Origin: Firmicutes bacterium UBA7709
GTDB taxonomy: Bacteria; Bacillota_A; Clostridia; Peptostreptococcales; Anaerovoracaceae
Assembly: GCA_002482405.1 (NCBI GenBank)
Contig: DLFX01000110.1
Location: 183 to 7,511 of the forward strand
Length of the DNA stretch: 7,329 nt
Reading direction: 5' to 3'
In this document: piece by piece, positions 5,200 through 7,329 of the stretch
How the letters are laid out: each line of letters starts with the position of its first letter
How positions within the stretch are numbered: position 1 is the first letter of the stretch
The notes under the pieces: generated by a model
What the model saw: the letters and a program-made list of their open reading frames with translations, nothing else
The model's database searches: none
What the model was told of the DNA's origin: nothing
Program-made: the position numbers and the translations under genes

Positions 5200-6111
5200 T
5201 TACTCTTCTAATAGATCCTTGATCTCATCCAACAGCGCCTCATCAATATCGTCGGTGATTTCCTTGCTGCTCTTGGCGTCGATCCTGGTGATCTGCTGTT
5301 TTTTGTAAGTATAGAAATCCGTACTGAGCTTCTCCGGTTTATCCTGCGTCTTTTCTTCCAGCACGAGGCGCACCTTGATCTTGTTCTCAAGGATGTTGGA
5401 TTCCTGAACGATTCCGATCCCGTCGGCGGTCTTGATGCGCTCTCCGACTTCAGGCATGCCTCTTCTCAGCTCATAATAAATATCATTTTCATATTTCAGA
5501 CAGCACATGAGCCTGCCGCAAATCCCGGAGATCTTGGTGGGATTGAGGGAGAGGTTCTGCACCTTGGCCATTTTGATGGAAACGGGTTCAAATTCGGGCA
5601 GCCAGGTATGACAGCACAGCCCCTTCCCGCAGGTGCCGATCCCGCCCACCATCTTCGCCTCGTCTCTCACTCCGATCTGACGGAGCTCGATCCTCATCTT
5701 GAACACTCCCGCCAGGTCCTTTACCAGCTCCCGGAAATCAACCCTGCCGTCGGCGGTAAAATAAAAGATGATCTTGCTGTTGTCGAAAGTGTATTCCACG
5801 TCGATGAGCTTCATCTGCAGATTGTGCTTGTTCACCTTCTCCTGGCAGAGTTCAAGGGCTCTCTGCTTTTTCTTTACGTTTTCCTTATGCTGAATCTCGT
5901 CGTTTTCGTCAGCGATCCTGACGATCTTCTTTAACGGCGGTACGATTTCGCTTTCCGGAACCTCCTTGATGTCCGCGGTCACCGTGCCGAATTCCATTCC
6001 CCTCGCGGTTTCAACGATGACATTGGAGCCCTTCTCAACTTTAAGTTCGTCCGGATCAAAGTAATATATCTTCCCGGCTTTTTTAAACCGGACGCCGGCT
6101 ACTTTAACCAT
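5200..6111 (-). CDS. ricT: PSP1-domain protein RicT (YaaT), RNase Y specificity factor
   Basis: Encodes 303 residues, somewhat longer than the roughly 275 of B. subtilis YaaT. The N-terminal domain begins MVKVAGVRFKKAGKIYYFDP; the PSP1 region follows with VRIADENDE and VEYTFDNSKIIFYFTADGRVDFRELVKDLA; then the cysteine signature GTCGKGLCCHTWLPEFEPVSIKMAK and SGICGRLMCCLKYE, giving C161, C166, C167, C198, C203 and C204. In B. subtilis YaaT joins YlbF and YmcA in the Fe-S-containing RicAFT complex, which directs RNase Y mRNA processing and affects sporulation, competence and biofilm. The conserved cysteines fit cluster binding. The tail after about 255 is charged and poorly conserved, accounting for the extra length. 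The start has AGAGGAGG 6 bp upstream. It lies between holB (25 bp) and trmN6 (3 bp) in one operon. Confidence 0.94.
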   Translation of the reverse strand: MVKVAGVRFKKAGKIYYFDPDELKVEKGSNVIVETARGMEFGTVTADIKEVPESEIVPPLKKIVRIADENDEIQHKENVKKKQRALELCQEKVNKHNLQMKLIDVEYTFDNSKIIFYFTADGRVDFRELVKDLAGVFKMRIELRQIGVRDEAKMVGGIGTCGKGLCCHTWLPEFEPVSIKMAKVQNLSLNPTKISGICGRLMCCLKYENDIYYELRRGMPEVGERIKTADGIGIVQESNILENKIKVRLVLEEKTQDKPEKLSTDFYTYKKQQITRIDAKSSKEITDDIDEALLDEIKDLLEE

Positions 6112-6136
6112 TTATATCCTCCTCTGGTGTAGATGC

Positions 6137-7003
6137 TTACGCAATTAACTTCAAAATCATATTCTTTAATGTATAATTTACATTCAGATTTCTGTTTAAA
6201 TCATTTCTCGCCTCTTCAATGGCGGCTACGGCTCTGTGGATGCTGCTTCTCTGATAGAGCCTGCTCCGCTTCCGCAGCTCCTCTATCCTGTCGGCATGGA
6301 AGATCATCCGGCATTGGGGATCATATTCACAGACCGCAAGATCGCGATACCAGCTTTCCATCGCGTCAAGAAACTCGAAAGCGGCGTCCTTTCTCGCGGT
6401 ATATTCCGCAATTCCTCTGGAAATCTCATAAAAAGGCTTCCTCTCAAGGATCATGTCCACCGTTCGGACCGCTCCTTCGAGAACATCCCGGTACTCCGGC
6501 GTTTCAAAAGGATTCAGCTTAAAGATGACGCACCTCGACAGGATGGTCTGCGTCAGGTTTTCCATGTTTTCGGAAAGAAGAATCATCACCGTTCCCGCCG
6601 ATGGCTCCTCCAATGTTTTCAGCAGCCTGTTCTGCGCCCTCAGAGTCATGGTATCGGCGTCCTGAAGAATCACGATATTTCTGTCGCCGACATAAGGCTT
6701 TTTCTTCAGCCTGCCCTGCAGCTCCTCTACCGCCTCGTCCTTGATGCTGTTTCCTTCCGCCACGAGGTAGATGACGTCCTCATGGTTTCCGTGATCGATC
6801 TTTATGCAGGACGGGCAGCGGTCACAGCAGTCGCCCTCCGTTTCCCCGCAAAGAATCGCTTTTACAAAGTTCTCAGCCATCCCGAGTTTGTCTATGGTGC
6901 GATCCCCCTCCAGCAGATAGGCATGGGAAATACTCCGGTTCGTGACAGCCCGGGACATCCTTTCCACAACTTTTCGATTGCCCTTGATATCCTTTAAAGA
7001 CAT
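6137..7003 (-). CDS. holB: DNA polymerase III subunit delta' (HolB)
   Basis: Clamp-loader subunit of 288 residues in the AAA+ family. The N-terminus has SHAYLLEGD, but the P-loop position reads GDRTIDKLG rather than GxxGxGK(S/T), so nucleotide binding is probably lost, as in E. coli delta'. The zinc module is intact as C52-x7-C60-x2-C63-x2-C66. The Walker-B-like strand is IVILQDADTM (110-119), followed by AQNRLLKTLEEP (123-134) and the SRC sensor motif (156-158). The C-terminal helical part is less conserved, ending LNRNLNVNYTLKNMILKLIA as is typical of Firmicute HolB. AGGTGGGG lies just upstream of ATG 7003. It follows tmk after 18 bp and precedes ricT, the common Firmicute order, so all four genes are probably cotranscribed. 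Confidence 0.93.
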   Translation of the reverse strand: MSLKDIKGNRKVVERMSRAVTNRSISHAYLLEGDRTIDKLGMAENFVKAILCGETEGDCCDRCPSCIKIDHGNHEDVIYLVAEGNSIKDEAVEELQGRLKKKPYVGDRNIVILQDADTMTLRAQNRLLKTLEEPSAGTVMILLSENMENLTQTILSRCVIFKLNPFETPEYRDVLEGAVRTVDMILERKPFYEISRGIAEYTARKDAAFEFLDAMESWYRDLAVCEYDPQCRMIFHADRIEELRKRSRLYQRSSIHRAVAAIEEARNDLNRNLNVNYTLKNMILKLIA

Positions 7004-7021
7004 TTCCCCACCTATTTTATA

Positions 7022-7329
7022 TCATTGACCCAAAAGTCTTTCGATATGCTCCCGGATCTCCCGGCTGATGGCGTCGATGCTCCTCTCGGCGTCAATCCCG
7101 ATGATACGCTTGGGATACCGGCGCTCCAGCTCCTCATAAGCCTGAAAAACCGTCCTGTGATAGTCCAGCTTTTCCAGCTCCAGCCGATCCTGTTCGCTGG
7201 CTTTTATCCGGCCTTTTCCGATTGCCGGATCGACCTTGAGCAGAAAGGTAATGTCTGGAAAGCAGCCTCCCACGGCATATTCATTGATAACCCTGACACA
7301 GTCTCCCAGCTTTCTTCCGTAACCCTGAT
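7022..7329 (-). CDS. tmk: thymidylate kinase, C-terminal part (5' end off window)
   Basis: The minus-strand frame enters from the right edge as QGYGRKLGDCVRVINEYAVG, then GCFPDITFLLKVDPAIG and DRLELEKLDYHRTVFQAYEEL, ending at TGA 7024-7022. About 101 codons are present, roughly half of a 200-210 residue dTMP kinase. YGR/INEYA/PDITFLL matches the segment around the dTMP site, and the E-x-DRLELEKLDYH part follows the LID region, which reads KGRIKASEQDR. The enzyme phosphorylates dTMP to dTDP for DNA synthesis. The P-loop, the start and any promoter lie outside the window, so the operon promoter is not visible. Confidence 0.92.
   Translation of the reverse strand, partial: QGYGRKLGDCVRVINEYAVGGCFPDITFLLKVDPAIGKGRIKASEQDRLELEKLDYHRTVFQAYEELERRYPKRIIGIDAERSIDAISREIREHIERLLGQ

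Noticed and set aside
4561..5211. 216-residue plus-strand open frame
   Set aside because: Antisense to the trmN6 gene with no recognisable domain or start signal.
6236..6997. 253-residue plus-strand open frame
   Set aside because: Antisense to holB over nearly its whole length; no domain resemblance.

Overview
The window looks like the chromosome of an endospore-forming member of the Firmicutes, most likely class Clostridia. The reasons are spmA-spmB spore maturation genes, a Bacillus/Clostridium-type AbrB regulator, a YaaT/RicT-family protein, strong AGGAGG-type ribosome binding sites and AT-rich sigma-A-like promoters between genes of moderate GC content. No plasmid, phage, transposase, CRISPR, tRNA or rRNA signature was seen.

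Layout, left to right. (1) 1-590, minus: the N-terminal part of a single-chain Phd-antitoxin/Uma2-nuclease fusion that runs off the left edge. It has a near-consensus promoter and two identical TTAGCTAA palindromes exactly 30 bp apart. (2) 671-696: a terminator stem separating it from murA. (3) 740-2002, minus: murA, with a GTG start and its own promoter at 2062-2090. (4) 2003-2483: a gene-free stretch holding two tandem copies of an unidentified structured repeat and a probable spmB terminator. (5) 2484-3586, minus: spmB and spmA, overlapping by 4 bp. (6) 3712-4038, plus: a small one-helix membrane protein with a predicted coiled coil. (7) 4140-4382, plus: an AbrB-family regulator with a C-terminal four-cysteine motif and a palindrome laid over its promoter. 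(8) 4408-4441: a bidirectional terminator. (9) 4450-7329, minus: the housekeeping cluster tmk (partial), holB, ricT and a TrmN6-type methyltransferase.

The right half is a reduced version of the Bacillus subtilis tmk-holB-yaaT-yabB...abrB neighbourhood and keeps the convergent abrB. The genes that in B. subtilis lie between these (darA/yaaQ, yaaR, yabA, yazA, rsmI/yabC) are absent from the window. The core genes are conventional. The parts worth a second look are the Phd-Uma2 fusion with its candidate autoregulatory operators, the two-copy hairpin repeat upstream of murA, and the abrB promoter palindrome.
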